NCBI GenBank assembly: GCA_022113835.1
Contig: JAILWY010000001.1
Span: 10,044,001-10,108,000 of the forward strand
DNA: 64,000 nt
Reading direction: 5' to 3'
Origin: Atopsyche davidsoni
Taxonomy: Eukaryota; Arthropoda; Insecta; Trichoptera; Hydrobiosidae
Below the pieces are notes generated by a model that was not told where the DNA came from, searched no databases, and worked only from the letters and a program-made list of their open reading frames with translations. Positions 11,066-22,908 of the stretch are shown here, piece by piece (position 1 is the first letter of the stretch; each line of letters opens with the position of its first letter). The translations under genes were made by a program, and so were the position numbers.

Positions 11066-11535
11066 CCAACTGAATAACTGGTTGGTTGTTAAAGACGAAA
11101 ATAGCTGTATTGTTGCTTTTGTAACAGAATCAAATAAATGACAGCTTTTTTGACTGCCAATTTAAAAATACATTTTTGGTATTATTTTATTATCATATAA
11201 AAGGTATGAAATTTACATATTTAAAGTATGAATAACAATCTATACAAACAGCCAATTGTAGGTCGATTTAAAAAATATATAAAAAAATAACATTTACTAA
11301 AATAATGATAAATATTGAAATAGCTCCTTATTAGTGAGCTGAGTTTCATATTAAAGAAATATTTTTAAAAGTTTTGAAATACCTTAAAAATAGATAAATG
11401 TCACAACGAAAACCTCAGCAGTATATTCGGCCATTTTTCATGATTAAAGTGTAACAATTACGTAATTCCTTCTTTCAGGTGTATACTTTGTGTTTTTAGT
11501 CGACAGTATACGCTATTTTGCATTTGTGAAGAAAT

Positions 11536-11563
11536 ATATTACCAAATAACGCTTTGGTAATAT
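11536..11563. repeat. Perfect 11-bp inverted repeat
   Basis: ATATTACCAAA and TTTGGTAATAT flank a 6-base spacer. It is too short for a miRNA precursor. It may be a dimeric protein-binding site or chance. Confidence 0.5.
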
Positions 11564-11689
11564 TTTTATTTAAATAATTTACATGTAAAAAAACAGTATC
11601 GACAAATTATATTTACGTCCAAAATGATTGAAATACAAATATACTTTCACAAACAAAACAACTGATCATTCCCAAATCGTACTTTCCAA

Positions 11690-12165
11690 TATAATGCCTC
11701 CCTAGGCAAGGAGGCCTCGGCGGGGAAGTGGACACTTGGCGCGCGACGCTCTCGGGGCGTGTCCAATCAATCATCCCGATAAAAAAGACGTTTCGGTATT
11801 GAATCACATTTTGAAATATTCCCGATTATTCAGTCCATCAGCTCGTTCAAACAAGGCCGGGCAGCATTAATCTCGCCCCGCCGTATTCCCTCCTCGAGCA
11901 ACGCAACTCCCATCGCGGGTCCCCCCGGCCCGGAGCTCGAGGGCCCCGCAATTTGGCGAAGGACCGCAAAAACCGACGAGGGAATTATTATTTTAACAAA
12001 TTATACTCTCGCCCTCACTACCGGTCAGTCAATTTGATTTAAATTATACGCCGCGAGTTTCGACATAATCTTGAAGTTTAGCGAGTGCCCATTATATCTT
12101 TTCAGCGGAGAAATTCTCAGCGCCCGGGGGTTAAAGTGGCGAAGACAAAAGAACGACCTGCGGGC
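11690..12165. promoter_or_regulatory. Large GC-rich island, candidate enhancer or promoter
   Basis: About 475 bp alternate CpG-rich blocks (11700-11765, 11850-11965) with short AT-rich strings holding TTTAAATTA and AATCAATC-type sites. It is one of the strongest composition islands outside the CpG island at 56-58 kb. No convincing ORF with splice sites was found. The call rests on composition and local motif content. Confidence 0.42.
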
Positions 12166-12950
12166 CTTAATGCGTATTTTCACTAAAAATATTTTCATCA
12201 CAAAAGGTTACATCAGAAAACCGGAAATGTATTTAATTACAAAGTGAAATGAATAATATGCGTAATAAATATATAGATTAATTTTCACAGAATATTTTTC
12301 GCCAAAAAGTATATAATAAAAAATATTGATGTATATATCTTCATACTGTTAGAGTTAGAGCCCACAAGTAAAAGACAGGCACCTGTCCATCTATCGGTCA
12401 CAATGGAGCTGTGTCCGGCATTTTGCCTTGTTATATACAGTGAAATACTATTTTTTTAAAGGGTTTTTATATATGAATTTAAATGTTTTTCTTCCGATTA
12501 AACTATGAATACACTTTTCAACAAATGATTTATTAATAGATATATTAATAGATAAATAATAGAATGATTAATCATTTGTATTTGGAGAACGATCTTTTAC
12601 CTATTGAGACCATTTTTAAATTCTAAGAACAGCTAAGTGTGTAAATTACAACATTAGTTAATAATGAAATATATTTCACAGAGGAATATATATAATTTTT
12701 TTAATGACTTATCCTTTTAGCCATGTATATAAATTAGTAATTTTTATTCATTTTCACTATAGTACGTCATGTCTATGATTATTAAATGTCACCCACGCAA
12801 ACTTCACAAGGCGTCATTGTTTTATAAGTACGTATATGACAAATAAATTTAAAAGATTATTATGAAATCATCATTGTATATATGAAACCCAAATAAGAAA
12901 AAAACAAACCAAATAATAAAATTAACAATGCTCAATTCTGTCAACAATGA
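12165..12950. other. AT-rich non-coding stretch
   Basis: No gene was recognised. A local duplication of a TATTAATAGAT-type string lies at about 12531-12555. Confidence 0.6.
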
Positions 12951-12954
12951 AATA

Positions 12955-13215
12955 TATCCAGGAGTTGATCGCCGTCCGTTTTATGGTTAACGCGCGAGCA
13001 CCGTGGGACTGCGGTAATCCATCTAATGACCGTACCCCGACCTGACCGTGATCATGCCGGTGCTGCACGTCGGCCTCGGCGGCTTTGAAACTTCCGCGAT
13101 TCGTCAATCCCCGCTCCGGTACGAGACTTGAATGTGTAATTGATATTCGGATTTTTTTATGGCAAACTTAAATTAGCTATAATCACGCTGAGAGCCCGGG
13201 ACGCGGAATGGAAGT
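12955..13215. promoter_or_regulatory. GC-rich island
   Basis: A GC-rich block with mixed motifs is bounded on both sides by AT-rich DNA. A 61-codon minus-strand frame covers it but has no ATG context or splice support, so a non-coding conserved element is the simpler reading. Confidence 0.35.
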
Positions 13216-13779
13216 TTTGTCATTTTGAAGGAATTAAACGTTAAGTGTTGTGAATTTGACAAATTTCCAATAATTACATCTATTACGGAGTTTAAGTTCG
13301 GCTTTTTATTATTTTGCAATCACGTTTCCAAAACAATGAACAAAAATACATATTTTTGTTGTATGTTCAACATATGATAGATTTTTATCACGAGGGACGA
13401 CTACACAAGTAGAAAAGTATTCCTTTTAATATTTTAACTATATTTTTTATAGTTTTAATGCTTTTCAAACATTATATTTTTATGAGTAGTTGCAGTAGCA
13501 CAGCGTGTAAAGTTTAAAAAGAAACATGCATCTTTCAGCGTATGTAATGATTTCAAAATAACAAGAATCGTTTTCTAATTCAACTCAGTTATATGTACAA
13601 ATATAAAATTCAGTTCACGAGACATTTGTATTTTATACTCGCCATATTCCTTCAATAGCTTCAATACAAACATTTCAAAACGTATTCCCCGCGTATCTCC
13701 GAGTACAATCCATCCTTTATTGTTATTGTCACAATATGGAAGCCGTACCAAAAAAATCGAAAAAGAAATATTACCGAGA

Positions 13780-13975
13780 GGGGAGAGAAATAGGTACTTG
13801 TCGGTGTTTATCTTCTGGGCTATTGGAATATGGCAGAGTGACTTCTGGTATCGTGATCCGAGAATGAAGGATCAATATCCCAGGAGGTGGGTGGACTAAC
13901 CAGGTCGGTTTATTCAGCTGACGAGCCATGACGAGGGTCGCGCTGACGGCCCCCTGTTTCACGCGCAAACATACC
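13780..13975. promoter_or_regulatory. GC-rich island
   Basis: A compact GC-rich segment spans about 13780-13970 and includes CAGCTGACGAGCCATGACG. Open frames on both strands overlap and neither stands out. It is listed as a composition island only. Confidence 0.3.
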
Positions 13976-14399
13976 TACAATATATCATATATTTATCCAA
14001 TCCCTTGTTTATACTCAGCCTTTTTGGTTTTAATTTTGCTGTTTTTGTGTCATTTTAGGTCAACTTCTTCTCTTTTGCAGCTTGTGTTCCTACCGATCAA
14101 TGTCAAAGCAATGGTATATATTTTATTTAAAATTTTATATCATGTGTGTTTTTATATTTTTTCCCTCAAAATTTTGAATCGCTTTACTTTAATTGATATA
14201 GAAATAATGTAACTTAAAAATTTATATATTAATAATAAAAGTTTTTGCTTTTAAATTATATTATCTGTAAATGTACGCGTATAATTTTTACAAAATGATT
14301 TGACATTGTCACGCACGAGTTTGGAATCTTGTCGATATTAATAGATATTGACAATCTATTGGGCATGACTATCATATTTTATTGGCAGTAAAATTGACC

Positions 14400-14815
14400 G
14401 CTAGAGTCATCCCGAGGCGAAGGCGACTGCAGGTCTATCTCGGGTGAACGCCCTCGCGAATCTGGCTTATCACGGTGGAATCGACTTTTCATTTTTTCTT
14501 TGTTGGCGCTCGTATCCGACTGTCGCTGACAAAAGGCGTTTCGGGTATTTTTTTCGCCCGGTCGGAGAGCCTCTCGCCCGGTGCAGGGCCGGCGGGTCTG
14601 CAGGCTGCGTGGCCAGATAGACGATTAGTTCTGGCTCGGTTGCGCGCCGAGAGGGTTCGGCACAATAAATAAAAAGTGGCCGTAAATAAACCGAGCTTCT
14701 GGCGCTTTCGAGAAATTTTATGAAAAGAGTAATAAGTCAACCCGAGAAGAGTTAGAAACCTCCCCAAAAGGGAGGCTACTAAACGATCCAATGGTACTTT
14801 ATTAGCCGCCCTTGT
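14400..14815. promoter_or_regulatory. GC-rich island with Hox-like and GATA-like sites
   Basis: CpG-rich DNA (14400-14460, 14500-14660) is followed by a short AT-rich cluster containing AATAAATAAAAAG and GTAAATAAAC (posterior-Hox or Forkhead-like). A GCTTATC (GATA) lies at about 14465. A stem-loop at 14759-14775 pairs CCTCCC with GGGAGG. Stop-poor frames of 65-100 codons on both strands are Arg-rich shadows of the GC content. Confidence 0.42.
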
Positions 14816-15135
14816 GCAAACGAAGACAGTAAAAACAACTCTGAAGTAAAAAAGGAAATAATATCTAGTATTGTATTTTTGTAAGAAAAATTGAAATATA
14901 ATGTTAGTTAGTTATTATTTTTTTCTGTATACAACTTTTAAAAAAACAACACGGTGGTGTAAAAAGTAACATTGTCTTTTAAGGAATGTATCAAACTAAC
15001 CTAAATAAAAACAACCGCAAACCTACTGAAATCTGGGAATTGAGATAGCAGGAGCTAGCGATAGTTTTCTGATTGTTTAACTATTTAATGAGGAGTATCA
15101 CAAATTAAACCTATCAAATTTGGTACGAATTTCAG

Positions 15136-15300
15136 GTGTCAGAGCGGTACTGCTGGCGGGCGGTGCTTCAGGAGGGAGTCGCCTCTCCACAAAAGGCGAG
15201 AAAAAACACAAGTGGTTTATTTAACGACAGATTCGCTACATGTGTTTCTTTACGAGCCATTGTCTATTTTGGCCAGTTCAGTCAACCTACAAATAATTAC
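15136..15300 (+). CDS. Candidate internal exon, phase 0/0
   Basis: An acceptor ending CGAATTTCAG at 15135 leads into 55 open codons, ending at a strong donor, TAC|GTAAGA, at 15301. Without splicing the frame would stop at 15346-15348. The peptide begins VSERYCWRAVLQEG and is well mixed, with Cys, Trp, Arg and Gln. Both ends are phase 0, so it can join directly to the 15821 exon. No domain was recognised. It is GC-richer than its surroundings, so a conserved non-coding element remains possible. Confidence 0.38.
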
Positions 15301-15820
15301 GTAAGAAATGCTTCCTCCTCAGTGAAGATTACAAGATCCACGAGGTAGATTAGATTATCAAATGCTATCATGCTAATTTTATATTGCGACTGTAAATTTA
15401 ATAGGAAAAAAAATAGTATTTCACCTAGCATGTTTTTTTATGCGTTCATCAATAAAAAAATTACGTAGAATTAATTGATATTTATAATAACGTGTCTTGA
15501 GTTTAATATACCTTCAGTTCACAAATTTATGATAATGAATGTGCAAATGATCTGATGTGTGCAAATTTGAATATGAAGTAGGTAGTGTGTTATTTATGAT
15601 TTATTGGGTATTGTGGACGCTCCTCTCGTATAAACTAAATTTATATCCAGTTGTTTAACATTGCCGCATTCTGCACGCCTGACAGGGTGTGCTGTGTACT
15701 ATAGAAAATGCTCTTTCCTGAATAATAATATACAGGAATGTGTTTGATTTGAAACCACAAAAGGTAACCATCCGAGGTGAATGGTCATCTTAGGTACATA
15801 TTTACTATCACATATTTTAG

Positions 15821-15868
15821 GGCGCTGAGTTCAGAATGTTACAAGCTTTTGCTGAAACGCAAAAGTGT
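15821..15868 (+). CDS. Candidate 48-nt internal exon, phase 0/0
   Basis: An excellent acceptor (TTTACTATCACATATTTTAG) and a consensus donor (TGT|GTAAGT) enclose exactly 16 codons, peptide GAEFRMLQAFAETQKC. Exons this short are common in insect genes. Its phases match the 15136-15300 candidate 520 bp upstream. It may also be an exon of a non-coding transcript. Confidence 0.4.
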
Positions 15869-17015
15869 GTAAGTAAATACACCATTATTCACATCTCATT
15901 TTTTTTTATTGGTTATTACTTTTCATAAAGTATCTTCAATTGTTTCTATCTGAAAATTATTTATTTTCAATAAACTCCGATATTTAAATCGTCCGCTAAT
16001 ATTTTTCGTAACTCTCAACAGCTAACAATCAATACACTATACTGCTAGTAACTAAACTGTTTACAAAAATAATTATTTTATATATATAAATGATCCTTGG
16101 AGCCGATTTCTGTAATAATTACTTTTTGATACCTTCGTTTTTTTCATTGCGGTAATGAAATACCACAAGTGCAACAAATAAATATAGCTTAGCGCAACAC
16201 ACTTGAAAGTGAAATTAATATGATTAGGAGGTATTAGCTAATCACCATTACGTACTCTGTAGTTACTTTTGATGAATCAAGAAATAATTAACCTTTAACA
16301 GGTAATTAAGACGTTCCTGAATAAGGAATCACGACGAGCAGGTGGAAGTTACTTGAATTAAATAATTGGTTAAAAAATTATTTTGGATGTCAAATGAAAC
16401 CAATTATTTGCGTCATTTATGTGTTTACATAAATTTTCGATATTAAGCATGCCCGTTACGCGCCTGTATTATATTTGAGATGATTTTGACATGCTATTTG
16501 AAGTTTCATGTTATAAATGTTAAAGCGTGGTAATAGGTAATATTATAATGATATAGAAAGATTGTTAATGTTATATTTAGATGTGTATACGATTTATTCT
16601 TCGATTATCCATGTGTCTAACACTTCAGAAGTATATATACTTTCGATTTAACTATCAATTGATTCGTCGCCATCAATTTCAAAACGGCTCTATTAAACTG
16701 TTAACTTATAACCCGATTCTTTAACTGTTGATAACAATCGTAAGCTTAAACGTTCAACATTAAAAAACAGATCCGTCTTTGGCCAATAATAATTATTAAA
16801 AGTTTTTTTTCCTTTGTAGTTTCTGCCAACTACTCGAATCAATTAAATCATAAATAGTTTAATTACAAAACTCAACTGTGAAAATTCTAAACTAGGAAAG
16901 TACCGTCACTTATACAGAAAGTTTCTCGGGTAGACAACGGTATACATATGAAAAAAGTACAATAAAATCTACTGGTGTTAAAATGGTGAACTCACAGGTG
17001 AAAATCCTGAAGCAG
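15869..17015. other. AT-rich non-coding stretch
   Basis: Very AT-rich. No exon, repeat or motif cluster was recognised. Confidence 0.6.
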
Positions 17016-17163
17016 TTTATCCACAAAACAACATAATCGATAACTTATCGATAATTAGCCAATAGCGTCATTTTAAATTTATGTAGAAAAAAATAGCTAA
17101 AAAAAAAAAAGTTATTGGCTAAAAAATCGGTCAGTTGTAGATTATATATCTAGTGTGTAGACC
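17016..17163. mobile_element. Palindromic MITE, diverged copy 3
   Basis: The core AGCCAATAGCG at 17057 and its inverse, TTATTGGCT, at 17111 are separated by an A-rich loop. Flanking arms keep the order seen in the copies at 3559 and 47046, ending GTGTGTAGACC on the right. The arms are more diverged and the outer boundaries approximate. TTATCGATAA at 17045-17054 lies within the left arm. Confidence 0.5.
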
Positions 17164-17551
17164 GCTTATGGATTCATTCATCCTTAGTATTTATATAACT
17201 GAGGTTCTCTTTTTGCTGTCCATGTGTTATCTACTAGTTTATTATGACAGTGCAATAAAGAGATTATCCAAATATCAAAATATGTAGATTTTACTTTTTT
17301 TCAGAAATTCACTCTCATTTACTAGATTTTTATTTGTACACTTATGTCACGTCATTATTGATATAGGTAGACATATGCATTTGAATTAAATTGTAAAATG
17401 AGGTTTATAATCATAACAATTGCAAAAAAAATATTTTTACATGTAAACATTTTTTGAAGTAGTTAATTTTTTCATCAATACGACAATTTTTTTTTTTAAA
17501 ACAAAAATCAATGAAAAGTGATGAATAGTACAGCTATTTTCTTATTTCTAG

Positions 17552-17644
17552 ACGGAACAGCGGAATTCCAAGAGAGCTTCCGAGTAGCAAATGCAAATTC
17601 CAGTGGATTGAGAGCAATAGCGTCCAGCAGGCGTCGATCGACAG
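17552..17644 (+). ncRNA. Candidate exon with strong splice sites, coding status unclear
   Basis: The acceptor CTATTTTCTTATTTCTAG at 17551 and donor CGACAG|GTAACC at 17645 bound a 93-nt segment. Two different plus frames are open right across it (one starting with GTAEFQ, one with RNSGIP) and both are symmetric. That fits either a coding exon of phase 1/1 or 2/2, or an exon of a non-coding RNA. Neither phase matches the phase-0 candidates at 15136, 15821 and 20160. It opens a GC-rich island running to about 17800. Confidence 0.4.
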
Positions 17645-18039
17645 GTAACCGTTCGGACATGATTGTCTGTCACGTTGTGCCGGCCTCAGCCTAACTGGAC
17701 AATCACGAGCAAGGGGAATGAACCCGGCGTTCCACGTCCCAAGTCCCACACACGCAATGCTAATGGGCTCGGGCCGCTGCAGGACTCCGGCTGGTATGCA
17801 ATTATTGAAAGCCAGATACAATAGCTGCAATAGACGAGAAGAAACATGTTTTATATTGCAATCGCATATATAATATTATGTGAGAAATCCTACAGGGAAC
17901 TTGAACACATTGCATTGTTCTGTCTATCTCTTGTGATTATCGGGTTTTTCTGAGCAGGATTTGCAAAGAAATGCATGTTGCGCGTATTTTTAATGATCTG
18001 TTCGCTTTTAGTTAAGAATTTTGAATTATACAACATTGA

Positions 18040-18427
18040 ATATTTTGAACCTCCCCATTCCTTTGCTTGAGCATAGCTGCCATTCTGTACCCTGAACGTG
18101 TGTTAAGGATCTGTGATGGAGTAGTGGACTTGAAATGATCGTGGAGAGATGTGATCTGGAAGTACCTGGTCGAGGTGCTATAGTTTCTGCAGCCTACTGC
18201 AAATGTAATCGCCAGAGCATTGTAATCAAAGGATTATATAATAATGCTATTGGGCAGCAGCAATACGCAGACTTTTCCTTCCAATATAAAACTCCGGTGT
18301 AGAAAGACCCGGGGACCCACTACACTATTTTCCCCTTAGAAAACCACGAACACTGGCTTAGCATGAGTATATGTTCAATGAAATAGTCGCCAACCTCCTC
18401 TGATGAGAAGCTCTGGATGAAAAAAAA
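18040..18427 (+). mobile_element. Retroelement-like 3' end, copy 1
   Basis: The segment 18306-18427 matches 43115-43212: shared strings include CCCTTAGAAAACCA and GAGAAGCTC, and both copies finish in an A-tract (18419-18427). A terminal A-tail with no inverted repeats points to a LINE or SINE 3' end. The preceding 260 bp is GC-richer than the surroundings and probably belongs to the same element, but its 5' boundary is not visible. No reverse transcriptase motif was seen. Confidence 0.5.
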
Positions 18428-18429
18428 GA

Positions 18430-20150
18430 AGAACATTTTTAAATACGTTTATTTTGTTTATAGTAAATCTTCTGGCAGCAAACAAGTATTAAATGAGACG
18501 AGCATATACAGTGCGATTTGATGATTTGATTTGATATGATTTTAAAATATAGCACTACAAACATAAATAACCAGTGTAATCATATTAGCCATTAAAAACA
18601 ATTTAAAAAAAAAAAACATAAAAAATCGATGACTGAATACTACCAATCTACGCATACAAATTAATACCTGCAATATCAAATACATACATCTTTTTATATT
18701 TCTTCTCGTATACTATACAACATTTTACTATCTGGTGATCATTGATTGTGAGGTTGATTTCAACTATAGACTTAGTTGAACTCTGTAGATATATCTGAAG
18801 GGTAGATTTTCAACTGGTAAATAAGAAATCATAAAATTCACTAATGAAACCATTTAAGATTCAAGGCATATGCGTAAGCTGTATAAGGAGTCCTGGCGTG
18901 GGTGTTATGTCGAATACTCAAAATCTCATAACGCGATCCTCACCATAACCTGCTGAGAGGTCCTACAAGGAGGCTAAAAAATGGAATTAAAGTTACTTTT
19001 ATTTAATTTAATGTTAAATATGTTTTATTAAATTAATTCTTAGTACCTAGGTATGGGACAAAGTAGTAAACAATATATGTATAATGCAGACTTGTATAGC
19101 ATTTGTCTACTAAGTAGAGTTTTATTTATCTGACGCTTAAACCAAGCTATTTTCAACTCTCAGAATTTATCAGAAACACTAAAATAAATAAAATATTTCA
19201 TACAAAAAGATTTCATTATGTAAAAACAAACCAACAACATTGTTTTCAGATTGTTTTTAAGTCGTGTTTACTGAAAATCCATTCGTTAGCCTTGCGATGT
19301 GATAATTCACAAAACCGGCGGGTATCATTTACTTTTTAATTAAAGTATAAAAATTTATGTCCTCTGCAACGAAGTCCTTTCAAATTCAAACGTTTCCACA
19401 GTTTTCTCTCCTCCCCTTTCTCTTGTAAATGAAATGGGAATCGTCAGCTTGCGTCACTGCAAAGAGTTTCTGAAAGCAAAAGGCTGTTGTGGTTTTATAA
19501 AAAATATTATATGCGTATTTATTTACAAGTTTAATTTGTCAAAGTAAAATGTAAATGAAATAATACAAAGAATTGTTACAAAAAAATAACTGACTTACGT
19601 ATTATGTGATTATAATCTGATGTTTGATTTATTATTTTAAAAAATAAAACAAATACTATGCATTACGTTGATTTTGTGGCGATTTCTTCAATTAACTTTT
19701 AAATGTTTATTTTAAAAGTAATTCCGGTAATAATGTTATTTCATATTTTAGGCTAATTTTTTTAAATGTTTTAAGCTTTTTATTATTGCATTACAAACTC
19801 CTTCCTGTAGCAAATAAATAGGCGATTAGAAGACAAAAGAGGTAACTTTTGTATGAAATAGTATAGATGATATTTGATTTCTCTTCATTATTTAATTTTG
19901 AATCTTGGGTTATGATTTACTTATAGTAATTATTTTTAACACTCATAGTTTTGACTAAAATTCTCAATGATTTATTTATATTTATACATTTTTAAAATAT
20001 TTTTACAAAGTAGTATTCGACTGTAAATTAAACAAAATCACGAATTTTAATTTCACCAGAAGTCAAAAGAAAAACTCCGAAAAAATATTATCTATTTATA
20101 TCTAAATTGATCATAAAAGCTCATTTTTATTAAAGCATTAATATTTTTAC
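18430..20150. other. AT-rich non-coding stretch
   Basis: Mostly AT-rich. A short TTGAT-type repeat lies at about 18515-18540. A less AT-rich piece at 18880-18980 shows no match to anything else here. A short ATG frame at 19358 ends near a GTAAAT, but its phase does not fit the exon at 20160. Confidence 0.5.
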
Positions 20151-20159
20151 TCAAATTAG

Positions 20160-20429
20160 ATCGATAGCTTTGAAGAACCCCCAAATATCTCGCCAGCGGC
20201 CGTGAAAGGTCCTGAAACTCCTGAAAGTGATTTACAGGATTCACTTACCCCCTCTATCAACATACGCACCGTTCCATTTCAGGAGAACCTTTCTAAGGTT
20301 CCTTTTTATGGAAGGTCTTTTTTGGGTTCACTGAAAACTGATGAACTGGACACGATAAAAAAAACTACAGATGCAATTAACTTTACCCTCAAGAGGGGAC
20401 AGATCCCTTTGTATATTTTTCATATAAGA
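20160..20429 (+). CDS. Candidate internal exon, 90 codons, phase 0/0
   Basis: The acceptor ACTCAAATTAG at 20159 opens a 90-codon frame ending at donor AGA|GTATGT at 20430. The peptide is rich in Pro, Asp, Glu and Ser (IDSFEEPPNISPAAVKGPE at the start) and later has a charged helix-like part (KTDELDTIKKTTDAI). The other frames stop quickly. This composition is hard to get from random AT-rich DNA. It looks like a disordered, acidic, Pro-rich region followed by a short structured part. No family was recognised. Confidence 0.5.
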
Positions 20430-20622
20430 GTATGTTTGAAGGTGTGTACTTTTTTGTTAAATATGTATTCAACATATTTAGCATTAAAATATATTTATTC
20501 TATATTTCGTGGTTATATTAATGTGTGTGTTTGGCAATAATAGCTTGATTCTGAAAATTAAATTTGAAGTATTAAAGACAAATTTCAAAAAAATGGTTCT
20601 TCTTTCATCACATATATTTCAG

Positions 20623-20652
20623 AAATCTTCAAATATCCATATTTCAAAATGA
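20623..20652 (+). CDS. Candidate terminal mini-exon
   Basis: After a 193-bp intron, acceptor CATATATTTCAG at 20622 is in phase 0 with the 20160-20429 exon. It adds nine codons (KSSNIHISK) before TGA at 20650-20652. Unspliced, the upstream frame would instead run on to about 20540. Both ends are plausible. Confidence 0.35.
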   Translation, partial: KSSNIHISK

Positions 20653-21585
20653 GTCTCTCGACATCTTGGTAAGGATCCAAATTTGGATATTGCGTGGAAA
20701 TATAAGTTTGCAGAGGAAGAAAGTTTCTATACTTGTATGGAACTGGCAAGTCTCCAAAAGTATGAAATTGTATTTACCTGAACTTACTGTCGAATCTTCC
20801 TTATAATTCGACATGAATATCCAACTTATTTAATTTTAATTATTTTTAAAAAATATATACACTTCACATTATTTTTAATATATAAATGGATCTACGCCAC
20901 TTTTAAACAAATTACACCATGTGTAATGCCATCGTCCATTTTTTCGCGATTTTTATTGGCAAAAACTCCCATACAATGTAATTGGTTGGTCAGTTGACAG
21001 TTGTGTTATTACGTGTATATGTTCGAGTTTTTCAGTTAATTAACATACATTTAAAAAAAACATAGTTAGCGTTTTAAATTATTAATTGTTTATTTTGGAT
21101 ACATTGTTGTACCTTTTAAGTAACTTAATTATTTTTATCAATCCTTATACAATTATATTTAATATTTCAAGTATAAGTATGAGTCGCAAAAGCAAGTAAT
21201 GAGTTTCTAGAAATACAAACTCCCTTAAAAGGACACACATCTTACAAGTGATAATTATTTTCATTAGATGTATTTGAGTACTTATGTATACTTATCACAT
21301 CAAAGCTAAACATGTTTATGTTACATCAAGATACTTCTATGATATTTTCTTTTCTTATTTACATGAACAATTTTTTTTCAAATTCAAGTTAAATATTATG
21401 TTTTAAATTAAAATAAAAAAAAAATATTCAATTTTCCCAATATTTGAACATAAAATATTCGCCATAGTGATCGAGATTAATGTAGCACTATTACCGAAGT
21501 TATTAAGTAAAAAAGAGCATATATCATTTTTATTGCCCATATTTGCAGCATTATTTTTTACGCACCCCAAAAACAAACTACGCGA
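20653..21585. other. AT-rich non-coding stretch
   Basis: AT-rich. A partial, unconvincing resemblance to one arm of the MITE family lies near 20975-21020. Confidence 0.55.
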
Positions 21586-21589
21586 GACA

Positions 21590-21860
21590 CAGGCGGCCAT
21601 TTTTTGCGCTGAAAATTTTCATTTCCGCGCTGTTCAAAAGTGCGTTCGCGCTCTCCGCGGAAGTTTAATTCCGCACCACGGGTTATTTAGTCCGTATTTC
21701 AGATTTATTGCCAGATTATCTGACAGTTTTGGATTCGACTCGACGGGTGCGAGACCCCCTCCTTTGTTGTGCGAGCGTCGCCCCTCGCACCCTCCGGGAG
21801 AAATATTATTGTCCTTGAGGTGAGATTCTTGAATTAACATTAGATTTTATTGCGCGGCCC
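21590..21860. promoter_or_regulatory. GC-rich island
   Basis: A CpG-rich block starts with GGCGGCCATTTTTTGCGC (a Pho-like GCCAT) and continues to about 21860. A plus-strand frame of 118 codons from a GTG crosses it, but a minus-strand frame is open too and no splice sites bracket either. Confidence 0.38.
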
Positions 21861-22844
21861 AGAGACACGCGAAAAGACATTTACTTCTTATTTTTTGAAA
21901 ATAGTAAACGCTTCCGTTGTAGATATACCATTGTGTAAAAACATTGCTTTTAATATTTTTATAAATGTAAAATGCTTTTTTAAAGCTACTGGAACCTCTT
22001 TAGAAATTCAATATTTTTGACAGAGAGTACTTGGTGGGATTCCATTTTGATATTTTTGAGTGATTTTTCTACATATAATTTTTTATTAATAATAAGCAGT
22101 TATGTAAACAATTGTTAGAAGGAGAGGTAGTTAGAAAGAACCAATTCTCTGATTATTTTTACTTTTCTGATATTTTTAGGGATAACTACTAAAACTAACA
22201 TAATATTCTTCGTGAAATCAACTGTTATTTTTATTAATGTTTAGTTAAACAACATTTAATTACATGAATATATGTAAAATTCACTCGTTTTATAAGAAAA
22301 CAAATCGTTACCCAGAGCCACGGTAAAAAAGTGCCTAATTATTTCAAAAAATTATATAGGCATTAAGCAAACATAAGCTTATAATGATTCTCATAATCAT
22401 ATGTATCTTTAATAAATAAAAAAACTAATTTATTATGCATTATATAAAAATTATGTATGCCAACAAGTTAAATCTTATTAATGCATAAATAGCAACTGTG
22501 CGTACATGCTTAATAATATAATGAGATAATAATGCTATTTCATAATTAATCTAATTCAGTTAATAGTTGATTGATTTCTCAAGGGTCAGAAATTTGATAG
22601 AGTCGCAATCGGGCTACTGTCCTCGTTAATGTTATTATTAATAAGATAATGATACCTTTCGTGATCTACATGCTTTGTACCCTGATTGAAAATCAATAAT
22701 TTTTGTCAAAATTACTACGGTTAAAATTGAATTGAGTTTATGCACTTAAAAATTATTAAACACATTGCACTGTTCTTATAATATATGTTATTAACTACAA
22801 CAATTGCCTACAATTAGCGATGTATTTATTTTTATTTTTACTTG

Positions 22845-22846
<2 letters not shown>
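21861..22846. other. AT-rich non-coding stretch
   Basis: No gene or repeat was recognised before the AT microsatellite at 22847. Confidence 0.6.

Positions 22847-22905
<59 letters not shown>
22847..22905. repeat. (AT)n microsatellite
   Basis: About 59 bp of uninterrupted alternating A and T. A plus-strand frame through it is a Tyr-Ile repeat artefact. Confidence 0.95.

Positions 22906-22908
<3 letters not shown>

Noticed and set aside
14489..14791. 100-codon minus frame
   Set aside because: Arg/Ala/Pro-rich shadow over a GC-rich island with no splice signals.
20930..21018. Possible fourth copy of the palindromic MITE
   Set aside because: Only one arm shows partial similarity; no matching inverse arm was found.
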